Made by a program: the position numbers and the translations under genes | Part shown: piece after piece, positions 16,530 to 24,957 of the stretch | Layout: each line of letters starts with the position of its first letter | Numbering within the stretch: the stretch's first letter is position 1 | Notes under the pieces: model-generated | Databases searched by the model: none | What the model was told of the DNA's origin: nothing | What the model saw: the letters and a program-made list of their open reading frames with translations, nothing else | Assembly (NCBI RefSeq): GCF_002234615.1 | Contig: NZ_NMQW01000014.1 | Coordinates: 1-64,000 of the forward strand | Source: Paenibacillus rigui | GTDB lineage: Bacteria; Bacillota; Bacilli; Paenibacillales; NBRC-103111 | Length of the DNA: 64,000 nt | Reading direction: 5' to 3'

Positions 16530-17192
16530 CCAAGGCGTAATCAACAAAGTAATAAAGGCGGTTAAGATCATAGCAATACTCGAAATGGAGCCGGAGATGG
16601 AGCTGAACTCGAATGCTTTAGAGGTTCCGGCGGTATGGGCGCTTGTTCCGAGGAGAACGCCGCGGGCGATATCGTTGCGGATTCGGAAGATACGAATAAT
16701 AACGGGACCGATCAGCATGCCAAGGAGTCCGGTCATCAGGACGAATAGCGCCGTGATTGTAGGTACGCCTCCAGTCAGCTGCGAAACGGCCATAGCAATG
16801 GGGGTCGTTGCAGAGCGGGGCGCCAAGCTCTCCATAATTTCAGTGCTGAGGTGCAATTCCTTGGCCAGCCATGCGGAGGAGAGAATAGCCACCATGGCTC
16901 CGGACATCACGCTGACCAAGACGGTGAATGCGTGTTTTTTGAGCACGGCCATATTTTTGTACAGCGGTACGGCCAGAGCTACGGTTGCGGGACCAATCAT
17001 GTCGCTCAGCCAATGGGTTCCTTCGTGGTACGATTCATAAGGAATACCGGACAGCACCAGGGAGAGCACGACAATGGCAGGGGTCAGCAGAAGCGGTGTG
17101 AAATAGAGCTTAGGCACCTTTTGATAAAAGCGCTTGGTTAACATATATATGGCGATTGTGGCCGCAAGACAGCCAAGAGCGATAAGGTTCAT
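16509..17192 (-). CDS. lrgB: LrgB/CidB-family membrane protein
   Basis: A 227-residue multi-pass membrane protein of the LrgB family, partner of LrgA-type holin-like proteins in control of murein hydrolase activity, autolysis and pyruvate handling. Family motifs include GPATVALAVPLYKN near residue 72 and APRSATTPIAMAVS near residue 125. About seven hydrophobic segments are visible. Its start overlaps the lrgA stop by 4 bases (ATGA). The terminator hairpin is embedded in its 3' end. Confidence 0.92.
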   Translation of the reverse strand: MNLIALGCLAATIAIYMLTKRFYQKVPKLYFTPLLLTPAIVVLSLVLSGIPYESYHEGTHWLSDMIGPATVALAVPLYKNMAVLKKHAFTVLVSVMSGAMVAILSSAWLAKELHLSTEIMESLAPRSATTPIAMAVSQLTGGVPTITALFVLMTGLLGMLIGPVIIRIFRIRNDIARGVLLGTSAHTAGTSKAFEFSSISGSISSIAMILTAFITLLITPWALQWFL

Positions 17193-17560
17193 GACGGTTT
17201 ATTCTCCTTTGGTTTGGCAATCCATTCCGCAACAAGACCTGCGCACACCATCACTAGAACGGTACTGATCACGACAACCAGCACAATTCGGAATCCGCTG
17301 TTAAGCAGCAGTGCCTTATATTGAATCATCCCTGCGGCGGGCGGAATGAAGAAGAGCAGCATTTCGGCGAGCAGCCATTTGGCGCCCAGATCGAGCCATT
17401 CAAGCTTGATGACCTTCGTCTGCAGCAAAACAAATACGAGGCCGAGGCCGAGGATGCTGCCTGGAATGCTTACATGCAGCGTGTCGGCAATCCGGTTCAT
17501 GACGTAGGAAATGATAATGAAAATGAGCACTTGCAGCGTGCTTTTGACAAAAGTCCGCAT
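17189..17560 (-). CDS. lrgA: LrgA/CidA-family holin-like protein
   Basis: A 123-residue membrane protein with four hydrophobic segments. It carries the family motif SIPGSILGLGLVFVLL near residue 35 and LGAKWLLAEMLLFFIPPAAG near residue 60. ATG at 17560 is chosen because GGGGGA lies just upstream, and a longer reading frame adds a segment unlike the family. It forms an operon with lrgB and faces a LysR-type regulator, the arrangement seen for cidAB/cidR. Confidence 0.92.
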   Translation of the reverse strand: MRTFVKSTLQVLIFIIISYVMNRIADTLHVSIPGSILGLGLVFVLLQTKVIKLEWLDLGAKWLLAEMLLFFIPPAAGMIQYKALLLNSGFRIVLVVVISTVLVMVCAGLVAEWIAKPKENKPS

Positions 17561-17582
17561 CGGGAAATCCCCCTTTATTGAA

Positions 17583-17611
17583 AGTGTACAGCATCTGTTT
17601 TCATTGGTAAA
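17583..17611 (-). promoter_or_regulatory. lrgAB promoter
   Basis: On the minus strand TTTACC and TACACT are separated by 17 bases, 22 bases upstream of the lrgA start. The LysR-type activator site is expected upstream of it, in 17612-17668. Confidence 0.55.
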
Positions 17612-17668
17612 ATGAATAATTAGAATAAAGATCATTCCATTTATCTATGAAAAAAAGAGGGGTTATCA

Positions 17669-18568
17669 TTGGATATCCGACACCTGCAATATGTGCTGGA
17701 GCTGGCACGAACGAACAGCTTTACGAAGGCGGCAGAGGCGCTGCACATCACCCAGCCGACGCTAAGCAAAATGATTAAAAACCTCGAGGAAGAGCTCGGG
17801 ATCGAGCTGTTTTTACGCATCGGCAAGCGTGTGGAGCTATCGGAGGAGGGAAGGGCCATCCTGGGGAAGGCACAGGACATTGTGAACTCCTTTCACGATC
17901 TGGAGCGGGAAATTCATGACCTTACGCACCTGCAAAAAGGAAGCATTCGCATCGGGCTGCCGCCCATGGCGGGATCGAGCTTTTTTCCGAAGGTGATGCA
18001 GCGGTTCCGGGACAAGTACCCCGGCGTCACGATACATATGGTGGAGGACGGCTCGCTCAAAATCGAAGCGGAGGTGGCGAGCGGACATCTGGATATGGGC
18101 GTCGTGCTGCTGCCGACCGATGCGGAGCTTTTTGAGACGTACACGATTATAAAAGAGCAGCTGAAGCTGGTCGTTCACCCGTCACATCCGTTTGCGGATA
18201 GGAAAGAAGTGCCGCTGGCCGAGCTTGCGGAAGAGACGTTTATTTTGTTCAGCGAGGATTTTGCGCTGCATGACCGGATCATCACGGAATGCGTGCGGGC
18301 GGGATTTAGGCCGCAAGTGCTATACAAAAGCTCCCAGTGGGATTTCATCGGGGAGATGGTCGCGGCCAATCTCGGCATTGCACTGCTTCCAGAGCCGATT
18401 TGCCGTGTGCTGAATCCGGCCCGTGTTCGCATTCTTCCCTTGGTTCACCCAACGCTGCCATGGCATTTGGCGATGATATGGCGGAAGCAGATGTATTTAA
18501 GCTTTGCCGCGCGGGAATGGATCCGGCTGACGCAGGAATGCTTTGAGGAGGGGCTTTCCCCGGATTGA
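17669..18568 (+). CDS. LysR-family regulator, CidR-like
   Basis: A 299-residue LysR regulator. The winged helix-turn-helix covers about residues 1-60 (FTKAAEALHITQPTLSKMIKNLEEELG). The substrate-binding domain fills residues 90-295. The start is TTG at 17669, with GAGGGG six bases upstream, because no ATG fits the conserved MDIRHLQYVLELA N-terminus. It is divergent from lrgAB with a 108-base shared control region, so it probably activates lrgAB in response to a carbon metabolite. The ligand is unknown. Confidence 0.9.
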   Translation: MDIRHLQYVLELARTNSFTKAAEALHITQPTLSKMIKNLEEELGIELFLRIGKRVELSEEGRAILGKAQDIVNSFHDLEREIHDLTHLQKGSIRIGLPPMAGSSFFPKVMQRFRDKYPGVTIHMVEDGSLKIEAEVASGHLDMGVVLLPTDAELFETYTIIKEQLKLVVHPSHPFADRKEVPLAELAEETFILFSEDFALHDRIITECVRAGFRPQVLYKSSQWDFIGEMVAANLGIALLPEPICRVLNPARVRILPLVHPTLPWHLAMIWRKQMYLSFAAREWIRLTQECFEEGLSPD

Positions 18569-18681
18569 CAGTACACAGCCCCCGAAGCTTGATGAACAGG
18601 CCGCAGGTAAGAGAGGCCGAAGCTATTGTTCCATAGAAAGAGTTGTCCATCTCCTGAGAATGAGGTAGTATAACTTATACT

Positions 18682-18719
18682 AATTGTTAACCATTAATTA
18701 TATTTGATGGTTTACAATT
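18682..18719. promoter_or_regulatory. BirA operator upstream of bioB
   Basis: AATTGTTAACC, 16 bases, then GGTTTACAATT form an inverted repeat with one mismatch. This is the layout of Gram-positive BirA sites that repress biotin genes when biotin is plentiful. It lies about 90 bases before bioB. Confidence 0.75.
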
Positions 18720-18733
18720 GAATTAAAAAGGGA

Positions 18734-18772
18734 CCCGTCCTATTTGATCGCATGGATGGGCCGATTTCTTTT
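18734..18772 (+). terminator. possible attenuator hairpin in the bioB leader
   Basis: CCCGTCC pairs with GGATGGG across a 13-base loop and is followed shortly by a T-rich stretch. It could be an upstream terminator or a leader attenuator. No known riboswitch motif was seen with it. Confidence 0.35.
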
Positions 18773-18807
18773 TCTACGATTCAGTATCGCATGGGAGGCG
18801 GTTCGTT

Positions 18808-19800
18808 ATGTTATATAGGAAGACGGATTGGTACGCATACGCAGACAAAGCCATTGGCGGGGAGCCGCTTACGAGGGAGGAGGCGCTGCATGTGCTGCAG
18901 GCGGAAGAGGATGAACTGCTGGCGATGATGGATGCGGCTTTTCGGGTGCGTAAGCATTTTTACGGGAAAAGGGTCAAGCTGAATCTTATTATTAACGCCA
19001 AAAGCGGCCTATGCCCGGAGGATTGCGGCTATTGCTCCCAATCCATCGTATCGAAGGCCCCGATCGAAAAATACCCGCTGCTGAACAAGGAAACCTTGGT
19101 GGCCGGTGCACAAAAGGCGATGGAGCTGCAGGTCGGAACGTATTGTATCGTAGCCAGCGGCAGAGGACCGACCAACAAGGAATTGGAGCAGGTGATTGAA
19201 GCCGTTCAGGAAATCAAATCCGCGATGCCGATGAAAATTTGCGCATGTCTCGGGATTTTGACGGAGGAGCAGGCGGAGCGGCTGAAGCTAGCGGGCGTGG
19301 ACCGGTACAATCATAATTTGAATACGAGCCAGGGGCATTTCAACCAAATTACGACAACCCATACATATGATCAAAGAGTAGAGACGCTTCAAAAGGCGAA
19401 GGCCTCCGGGATGTCGCCCTGCTCAGGAGTGATTGCCGGCATGGGGGAAACGGACGCTCAATTGATTGAGATGGCCTTTGCGCTCAGAGAGCTGGACGCA
19501 GATTCGATCCCGGTTAATTTCCTCAATCCCATAAAGGGGACGCCGCTGGAGGGCCGCACAGAGCTGAATCCGCGCAGATGCTTGAAGATTCTTGCACTGA
19601 TGAGATTCATCCTTCCTTCCAAAGAAATCCGTGTCGCCGGGGGCCGCGAGCTGAATCTGGGTTCATTGCAGCCGTTGGCGCTGTATGCGGCGAACTCCAT
19701 TTTTGTGGGCGATTATTTAACGACGGAGGGGCAAGCTGCAGAAGAGGACCATCGAATGATCGAACAATTGGGCTTTGAAATCGAGCGGTGTGCTTTGTAG
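18808..19800 (+). CDS. bioB: biotin synthase
   Basis: A 330-residue radical SAM enzyme that inserts sulfur into dethiobiotin in the last step of biotin synthesis. The SAM [4Fe-4S] cysteines are Cys69, Cys73 and Cys76 (CPEDCGYC). The motifs YNHNLNTS, NFLNPIKGTPL and AGGRE are typical. A GGGAGG site precedes the ATG. No other biotin gene is nearby, so it is a stand-alone unit, apparently under BirA control. Confidence 0.96.
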   Translation: MLYRKTDWYAYADKAIGGEPLTREEALHVLQAEEDELLAMMDAAFRVRKHFYGKRVKLNLIINAKSGLCPEDCGYCSQSIVSKAPIEKYPLLNKETLVAGAQKAMELQVGTYCIVASGRGPTNKELEQVIEAVQEIKSAMPMKICACLGILTEEQAERLKLAGVDRYNHNLNTSQGHFNQITTTHTYDQRVETLQKAKASGMSPCSGVIAGMGETDAQLIEMAFALRELDADSIPVNFLNPIKGTPLEGRTELNPRRCLKILALMRFILPSKEIRVAGGRELNLGSLQPLALYAANSIFVGDYLTTEGQAAEEDHRMIEQLGFEIERCAL

Positions 19801-19938
19801 TGCCCTATAAGTAAAGAAGCAGTGAAACGGGTCCGACCCAGGCCCGAGGAATGATTCGCCTATCAGGGAGTGCAGCTCACAGGAGGTTCTGAGGGTGGAC
19901 ATTCTTCAGACAGGGTTGTGATTTTATAAGGTGAAGGC

Positions 19939-20022
19939 TGGCACAATAGGGGTACTTCACTTATAATAAGAAGGGAGACAACCTAGCAGTGGTTTTATTG
20001 TCGATTAACATTAAACGTTTAA
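19939..20022 (+). promoter_or_regulatory. promoter and operator palindrome of the kduD operon
   Basis: A perfect TATAAT at 19962-19967 lies 17 bases after TGGCAC, a poor -35. The perfect 12-bp palindrome TTAAACGTTTAA at 20011-20022 sits just before the ribosome binding site. It has the AAACGTTT core common in LacI-family operators. The upstream part of 19801-19938 shows nothing clear. Confidence 0.5.
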
Positions 20023-20035
20023 ATGGGGTGCAGAC

Positions 20036-20791
20036 ATGAGTTTTTTTGATTTATCCGGTAAAGTAGCGATTGTCACTGGCGGTGCGGTAGGCTTAGGTGG
20101 CGGTATTTCCTTAGGCTTGGCCAAAGCCGGTGCCGACATTGTTATCGTAACAAGCAACGATCGGAACAGAGAAACCCAACAGCAAATCGAGGCGATGGGC
20201 CGCAAGGTTCATACGGTCGTAGCGAACTTGTCCGATGAGTCCGAGTTGCCGCGCGTCGTCAGCGAAGCGCTGGGTGCATTCGGTAAAATTGATATTTTGG
20301 TCAACAACGCTGGGATTATTCGCCGTACGCCTGCCGCAGACCACTCTGCGCAAGATTGGCATGATGTGATTAACTTGAACCTGAATGCCGCTTTCTTCCT
20401 GTGTCAGCTGGTTGGCCGTGAGATGATCAAGCAAGGCTCCGGTAAAATCATTAACATTGCTTCGATGCTCAGCTTCCAAGGCGGTATTAACGTGCCTGGC
20501 TACACAGCATCCAAGCATGCGATTGCAGGGATTACGAAAGCATTAGCTAACGAATGGGCAAGCAAAGGCATTCAAGTCAATGCGATCGCTCCGGGGTATA
20601 TGTCCACAGATAATACGGCAGCATTGCGTGCCGATGAAGAACGTAATGCCCAAATCCTCGTACGTATTCCTGCTGGACGCTGGGGCACAACGGAAGATTT
20701 GCAAGGACCTGCAATCTTCCTGGCATCCGCCGCTTCCGATTATATGAACGGTCACGTGCTTTGCGTTGACGGCGGGTGGATGAACCGATAA
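20036..20791 (+). CDS. kduD: 2-dehydro-3-deoxy-D-gluconate 5-dehydrogenase
   Basis: A 251-residue short-chain dehydrogenase that interconverts 2,5-diketo-3-deoxygluconate and 2-keto-3-deoxygluconate in pectin and uronate breakdown. The NAD-binding motif TGGAVGLG is at residues 14-21, NNAG at 90-93, and the catalytic Ser143, Tyr156 and Lys160 are in place. The C-terminus CVDGGWMNR is typical of KduD. GGGGTG precedes the ATG. It is the first gene of a kduD, kdgK and kdgA operon, which supports the assignment over other dehydrogenases. Confidence 0.92.
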   Translation: MSFFDLSGKVAIVTGGAVGLGGGISLGLAKAGADIVIVTSNDRNRETQQQIEAMGRKVHTVVANLSDESELPRVVSEALGAFGKIDILVNNAGIIRRTPAADHSAQDWHDVINLNLNAAFFLCQLVGREMIKQGSGKIINIASMLSFQGGINVPGYTASKHAIAGITKALANEWASKGIQVNAIAPGYMSTDNTAALRADEERNAQILVRIPAGRWGTTEDLQGPAIFLASAASDYMNGHVLCVDGGWMNR

Positions 20792-21768
20792 TGGCAGGAC
20801 AACAGAGCTCAAATCAGATGTTTCAGCCGGAAATCATTACGTTTGGCGAGACGATGGCGCTGATGATGCCTACCAGCTCCAAAGGCATTGAATATTCCCC
20901 GCAGTTTCAGGGATTATTCGGCGGCGCTGAGAGCAACGTTGCGATCGGAGTAGCACGTCTCGGCCACCGTGTCGGATGGTTCAGCCGTCTCGGTAAAGAT
21001 CCTTTTGGCAGACTCATATTGAAAAAAATCCGCGGCGAAGGCGTAGACGTATCGCGTGCAGAGCTGACGACGGAGGCGCCGACGGGGTTGATGCTTCGCG
21101 AGGTCGTATCCGGTAAAACCTCGGTATACTATTACCGCAAAGGCTCTGCGGCAAGCACGCTGAAGCCGGAGCATTTGGATGAACAATATATTAAGCAAGC
21201 AAAATATTTGCATGTGACAGGCATTACGCCTGCACTTAGCGAGTCCTGCCGCGAAGCGGCGAAAGAAGCGATTCGCTTGGCCCGCAAGCATGGGGTCAAG
21301 GTCTGCTTCGACCCGAACCTGCGTCTGAAGCTGTGGTCGATTGAAGAAGCCCGCGGTGTGCTTCTGGAGCTGGCGAAGGAAGCGGATTACTTCCTGCCGG
21401 GGCTGGACGAGCTGAAGCTGCTGTACCAAACCGAAAGCTTCGATGAGATTGTGAAGCATCTTAGTGAGCTGAACGCCGTCTCCATCGTCAAGGGCGGAGA
21501 CGACGAAACGTACGTTGTCGAGCAGGGCAAAGTGACGGCAGTTCCTTACTTCAAGGCGGAGCAGGTTATCGATACGGTTGGAGCCGGTGACGGCTTCTGC
21601 GCCGGATTCATCGTAGGTCTGTTGAAGGGCTACAGCCATGCGGAAGCGGTTCGTCTTGGCAACCTGATCGGCTCGATGGTCGTTCAGATGGAAGGCGACT
21701 GGGAGGGTATCCCGACCTGGGAGCAGGTTGAGGCAGTACTGAACAATGTGAAGCACGTGGAACGGTAA
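20791..21768 (+). CDS. kdgK: 2-dehydro-3-deoxygluconokinase
   Basis: A PfkB-family sugar kinase of 325 residues that phosphorylates 2-keto-3-deoxygluconate to KDPG. The N-terminal GETMALMMPTSS, the loop GGAESNVAIGVARLG and the C-terminal anion-hole motif DTVGAGDGFCAGF are present. ATG at 20791 overlaps the kduD stop by one base (TAATG). A GTG 15 bases upstream is a possible alternative. Gene order between kduD and the aldolase gives the substrate. Confidence 0.92.
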   Translation: MAGQQSSNQMFQPEIITFGETMALMMPTSSKGIEYSPQFQGLFGGAESNVAIGVARLGHRVGWFSRLGKDPFGRLILKKIRGEGVDVSRAELTTEAPTGLMLREVVSGKTSVYYYRKGSAASTLKPEHLDEQYIKQAKYLHVTGITPALSESCREAAKEAIRLARKHGVKVCFDPNLRLKLWSIEEARGVLLELAKEADYFLPGLDELKLLYQTESFDEIVKHLSELNAVSIVKGGDDETYVVEQGKVTAVPYFKAEQVIDTVGAGDGFCAGFIVGLLKGYSHAEAVRLGNLIGSMVVQMEGDWEGIPTWEQVEAVLNNVKHVER

Positions 21769-21801
21769 TATTACTATAAGCAAAGGAACGGATGAAACGA
21801 T

Positions 21802-22464
21802 ATGAAAAAAATTAGATTGCTGCAGCAAATCAGTAATGAAGGCGTCGTCGCGGTTCTGCGCGGCGAAACGCCGGAGGAAGTTGTAGAGATGGCGGAGCAA
21901 GCCATCGAGGGCGGTATCAAGGTCATCGAGGTGACGATGACCGTGCCTTTCGCTTTGCAAGCGATTGAGAAGCTTGCAAAGAAATACTCCAGCTCGACGC
22001 AGGATCCATCGAAATACGCCATCATCGGCGTAGGTACGGTATTGGATCCGGAGACAGCGCGAGCTGCGATTTTAAGCGGGTCCGAGTTCGTTGTCGGACC
22101 GTCGCTGAACCCGGACACGATCACGCTGTGCAACCGTTACAGTGTACCCGTGATGCCCGGCGTCATGACGGTCAAAGAAATCCAGCAGGCGCTGGAGCTG
22201 GGCGTCGACATCGTCAAGCTGTTCCCTGGCAATCTGTACTCGCCATCGACTATTAAGGCCATTAAAGGTCCTTTGCCTCATGCGAACGTCATGCCGACAG
22301 GCGGCGTATCGCTCAGCAATTTGGCCGAGTGGATCAAAGCTGGCGCCATAGCGGTAGGGATCGGTTCCGATCTGACGACCGATGCGGTCAAAGAGCGGAA
22401 TTATAGCCTGGTCGCCAAGAAAGCGGCACAGTATATCGAAGCGTATCGTGCAGCGAAGCAATAA
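21802..22464 (+). CDS. kdgA: KDPG aldolase, copy 1
   Basis: A 220-residue Eda-family aldolase that splits KDPG into pyruvate and glyceraldehyde-3-phosphate. The Schiff-base lysine is in VKLFPG near residue 138. Catalytic Glu lies in EVTMTV, and MPTGG closes the phosphate site. It ends the kduD operon, 33 bases after kdgK. A strong terminator follows. A second aldolase lies at 24313. Confidence 0.93.
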   Translation: MKKIRLLQQISNEGVVAVLRGETPEEVVEMAEQAIEGGIKVIEVTMTVPFALQAIEKLAKKYSSSTQDPSKYAIIGVGTVLDPETARAAILSGSEFVVGPSLNPDTITLCNRYSVPVMPGVMTVKEIQQALELGVDIVKLFPGNLYSPSTIKAIKGPLPHANVMPTGGVSLSNLAEWIKAGAIAVGIGSDLTTDAVKERNYSLVAKKAAQYIEAYRAAKQ

Positions 22465-22481
22465 TTGACAGTTCACCTGAC

Positions 22482-22520
22482 AGAAACTGCGTAGAATGGA
22501 ATTCTATGCAGTTTCTTTTT
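22482..22520 (+). terminator. terminator of the kduD-kdgK-kdgA operon
   Basis: A 16-bp stem (22482-22497 with 22501-22516, one G-T pair) with a 3-base loop is followed by a T-run. Confidence 0.93.
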
Positions 22521-22552
22521 TTATTTGAAATATCCCAGCTGCCTGCTTGTGA

Positions 22553-23158
22553 TCAAGCCAGCGGATTTGCAGACGGGCCAGGAGATTGTTCGAATGGCAG
22601 TGTTTGCCGTAATTTCTCTATATCCACTACGGCTGGGCTATTATCAAGCTGTATGATCTCAATATCCTCCCACAAGCACTGCTTTTCCTTAATGCCTTGT
22701 ACGAAGGCATCCCAATTGTCGAACTTCCAGGCATCCCTTTCCAGCCCCCGAGCCTGCATTCTCTCCTTCAGAACGTCGAAATCGATAGTGACTTGTACGA
22801 CTAGCGGCTTGACGTGCGTCCAGCCATAGGTCTCCTTTAACTGCCGAATATAGTCCTTATTTGCAAAGTAGCCGAGGAATGGGGCATCCAACACGACAGA
22901 GCGGCCAAGCTGCAGATTGTCATTGGCAATGTCAAGCAGGGTTTGATATTCAAGGCCCATCACGACATCGCTGTAAAATGCGTTCCCGTCCCGATCGTGG
23001 GGGGAGTATCCATTCGATTCCAGTAATCGTCCGGTGAATTTATTGCAAACAATGTCTTTATCCAGATAGCAAAAATGATATTCGGACGCGATCAGCTTGC
23101 CGATAGTCGATTTCCCGGACCCTGCGGAGCCAATCAAAAAAATGACGGTAGGTTCCAT
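22553..23158 (-). CDS. P-loop kinase of unknown substrate
   Basis: A 201-residue P-loop protein. Walker A is GSAGSGKST at residues 10-18, followed by YLDKDIV, typical of gluconate kinase or chloramphenicol phosphotransferase-like small-molecule kinases. DAPFLG near residue 92 is a likely substrate-side motif. AGGAGGG lies before the chosen ATG at 23158. The gene faces away from the IclR regulator and shares a control region with it. A sugar-acid substrate is possible but not shown. Confidence 0.75.
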   Translation of the reverse strand: MEPTVIFLIGSAGSGKSTIGKLIASEYHFCYLDKDIVCNKFTGRLLESNGYSPHDRDGNAFYSDVVMGLEYQTLLDIANDNLQLGRSVVLDAPFLGYFANKDYIRQLKETYGWTHVKPLVVQVTIDFDVLKERMQARGLERDAWKFDNWDAFVQGIKEKQCLWEDIEIIQLDNSPAVVDIEKLRQTLPFEQSPGPSANPLA

Positions 23159-23243
23159 AACCTCGCCCTCCTGACGAATAAAAGAGTGAAAAAGATAAAG
23201 AGAAAGACAGCAGAGGTAAAAATGCGCTGTCATTAAAATTTTG

Positions 23244-23259
23244 GTTCGCATATACGAAC
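23244..23259. promoter_or_regulatory. palindromic operator 1 (GTTCGCATATACGAAC)
   Basis: An inverted repeat GTTCG-N6-CGAAC, identical over 16 bases to the site at 23444 and exactly 200 bp from it. A second small palindrome, ATTCGCGAAT, is at 23263-23272. It lies upstream of the kinase gene, probably bound by the adjacent IclR-family regulator. Confidence 0.65.
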
Positions 23260-23386
23260 TTGATTCGCGAATATGAATTAACCCCTCTTAGGATATACCG
23301 TTTACATGAGGAATTCAATCCTGTGAGGAAAATTATTTTAGAATAAATCATAAATAATATGCCAATTTAAAAAATCAACTTTACTA

Positions 23387-23415
23387 TTGAATTCGGAACA
23401 TTTTATAGATATAAT
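23387..23415 (+). promoter_or_regulatory. promoter of the IclR regulator gene
   Basis: TTGAAT and a perfect TATAAT are 17 bases apart. Transcription would begin near 23422, so operator 2 would lie downstream of the start as a roadblock. The segment 23273-23386 shows nothing else recognisable. Confidence 0.7.
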
Positions 23416-23443
23416 GAACTCAAAATTCGACATTGCGAAACTA

Positions 23444-23459
23444 GTTCGCATATACGAAC
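23444..23459. promoter_or_regulatory. palindromic operator 2 (GTTCGCATATACGAAC)
   Basis: An exact copy of the 23244-23259 site, about 35 bases before the regulator ATG and just after its promoter. Autorepression by the IclR-family protein is the simplest reading. Confidence 0.7.
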
Positions 23460-23492
23460 TTCATGAATGCCTCGACAACAAAAGGAGACTAT

Positions 23493-24287
23493 ATGGACAA
23501 TATTCGTCTGAATAAATCGGCAGAGAGAGTGGTTGACCTGCTGGTCCTGCTGGCTAAAAGCGGCTCGCCTTTGACGCTCAATGAAATCTGTACCGGCCTG
23601 GGTCTTCCCAAAAGCAGCGGCTTTGAGCTGGTTCAGACCTTGCTCTACAAAGGCTTTATCGAAATGGATGATGCGCGGCTGAAGACGTACCGCTTGGGAT
23701 TGGGGGCTTTTGAGGTAGGAAGTGCATATCTGTCGAGCGCAGGGCTTCCTCAACAGGCAAGACCTTATCTTGAGGAGCTGAACCGTCAGTTGGGCAGTAC
23801 TGCTTTCCTGGGAATTGAAGATAAAGGGAAAATTGTTTACCTCGACAAAGCGGAAAACTATTCGGCGGTGCGGCCTACAGCCAAGCTCGGCTCCCGCAGA
23901 CTCATGCATACGACTGGATTGGGGAAAGCTCTGCTGGCCGCACTGCCAACAGACAAAATTCAATATATTGTCGGTGATGGGGACATCGTGGGTAAGACGC
24001 CTTATTCGAAGGTAACGCTTTCCGATATTTTGCAGGATATGAAGGAAATCCGTGAGCGGGGCTACTCGATCGATGACCGTGAAGATAATTTGGAAATGTA
24101 TTGTATCGGTTCGGCGATTTATGACCAGACCCATCATCCGGTTGGCGCGATCAGTGTCGCAAGCATTTATTCCAATATGACGCCTGAGCGTGAAGAAATG
24201 ATCGTCAAGCTAGTTACCGAAGCCGCATTGAAGCTTTCTCGTCAACTCGGCTACAGTGGTGAGAAATTGTATATGGATCATGAGTAA
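23493..24287 (+). CDS. IclR-family transcriptional regulator (KdgR-like)
   Basis: A 264-residue IclR regulator. The N-terminal winged helix is at about residues 1-70 (LTLNEICTGLGLPKSSGFELVQTLL). The C-terminal ligand-binding domain contains the family motif LMHTTGLGKALLAALP near residue 140. ATG at 23493 is used because AAGGAG lies five bases upstream, and an upstream ATG lacks a site. It is followed after 25 bases by the second aldolase gene. Control by a ketodeoxy sugar acid is likely from context, not shown. Confidence 0.88.
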   Translation: MDNIRLNKSAERVVDLLVLLAKSGSPLTLNEICTGLGLPKSSGFELVQTLLYKGFIEMDDARLKTYRLGLGAFEVGSAYLSSAGLPQQARPYLEELNRQLGSTAFLGIEDKGKIVYLDKAENYSAVRPTAKLGSRRLMHTTGLGKALLAALPTDKIQYIVGDGDIVGKTPYSKVTLSDILQDMKEIRERGYSIDDREDNLEMYCIGSAIYDQTHHPVGAISVASIYSNMTPEREEMIVKLVTEAALKLSRQLGYSGEKLYMDHE

Positions 24288-24312
24288 GTTAAAACATTGG
24301 GGGACATGAACT

Positions 24313-24957
24313 ATGTGGAGAAAACTCGAAAACCTTAAAAAAATTGCGGAAAGCGGAATCGTTCTGATCATCCGTTCCGAGAGCGAGCAGGAAGCGCTGG
24401 CTGTAGCCGAAGCGGCTATTGAAGGTGGCATTCAGGTATTGGAAATTACAATGAGTGTGCCGAACGCTCTGCAAGTAATTAATAAACTAGCTGTGAAGTA
24501 CCCGGATGTGCTTATCGGTGCCGGAACGATTCTGGATGCGGAGACAGCCAGGGCTGCCATATTGGCCGGTGCCGAGCTGCTTGTAAGTCCGCAGTTGAAT
24601 CCCGATATGATCAAAATGGCGAACCGCTATCAAGCGGTAACGGTAAGCGGTGCATTCACCGCCAAAGAGATTATAGAAAGCCTGGAAACAGGCGCCGATA
24701 TTGTGAAGCTGTTCCCTGCGGAAGCCGTAGGTCCGCAATATGTGAAAGCGATCAAAGCTCCAGTGCCGCAGGCAGCGATTACCCCGACAGGCGGCGTCAC
24801 GCCACAGAACGTCCATGAATGGCTCAAGGCCGGATGCGTTGGGGTTGGAGTTGGCAGCTACATTACGAAAGCGGCGCAAAAAGACGGCGATTACCGTAAA
24901 GTTACGGCTGCGGCAAAAGAATTTCTTGAAGCGGTAGCTGCGGCGCGCCAACTATAA
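24313..24957 (+). CDS. KDPG aldolase, copy 2
   Basis: A 214-residue Eda-family protein, clearly paralogous to the product of 21802. The lysine of VKLFPA near residue 134 and TPTGG are kept. SGAFTAKE replaces MPGVMTVKE, and SPQLNPD replaces GPSLNPD, so the substrate pocket may differ. GGGGGA lies before the ATG. It is probably cotranscribed with the IclR regulator. It may act on KDPG, KDPGal or a related ketodeoxy acid phosphate. Confidence 0.88.
   Translation: MWRKLENLKKIAESGIVLIIRSESEQEALAVAEAAIEGGIQVLEITMSVPNALQVINKLAVKYPDVLIGAGTILDAETARAAILAGAELLVSPQLNPDMIKMANRYQAVTVSGAFTAKEIIESLETGADIVKLFPAEAVGPQYVKAIKAPVPQAAITPTGGVTPQNVHEWLKAGCVGVGVGSYITKAAQKDGDYRKVTAAAKEFLEAVAAARQL

Noticed and set aside
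19939-19967. Sigma-54 promoter at TGGCAC before kduD
   Set aside because: The second element TTGC at the required spacing is missing, and a perfect TATAAT lies at sigma-A spacing.
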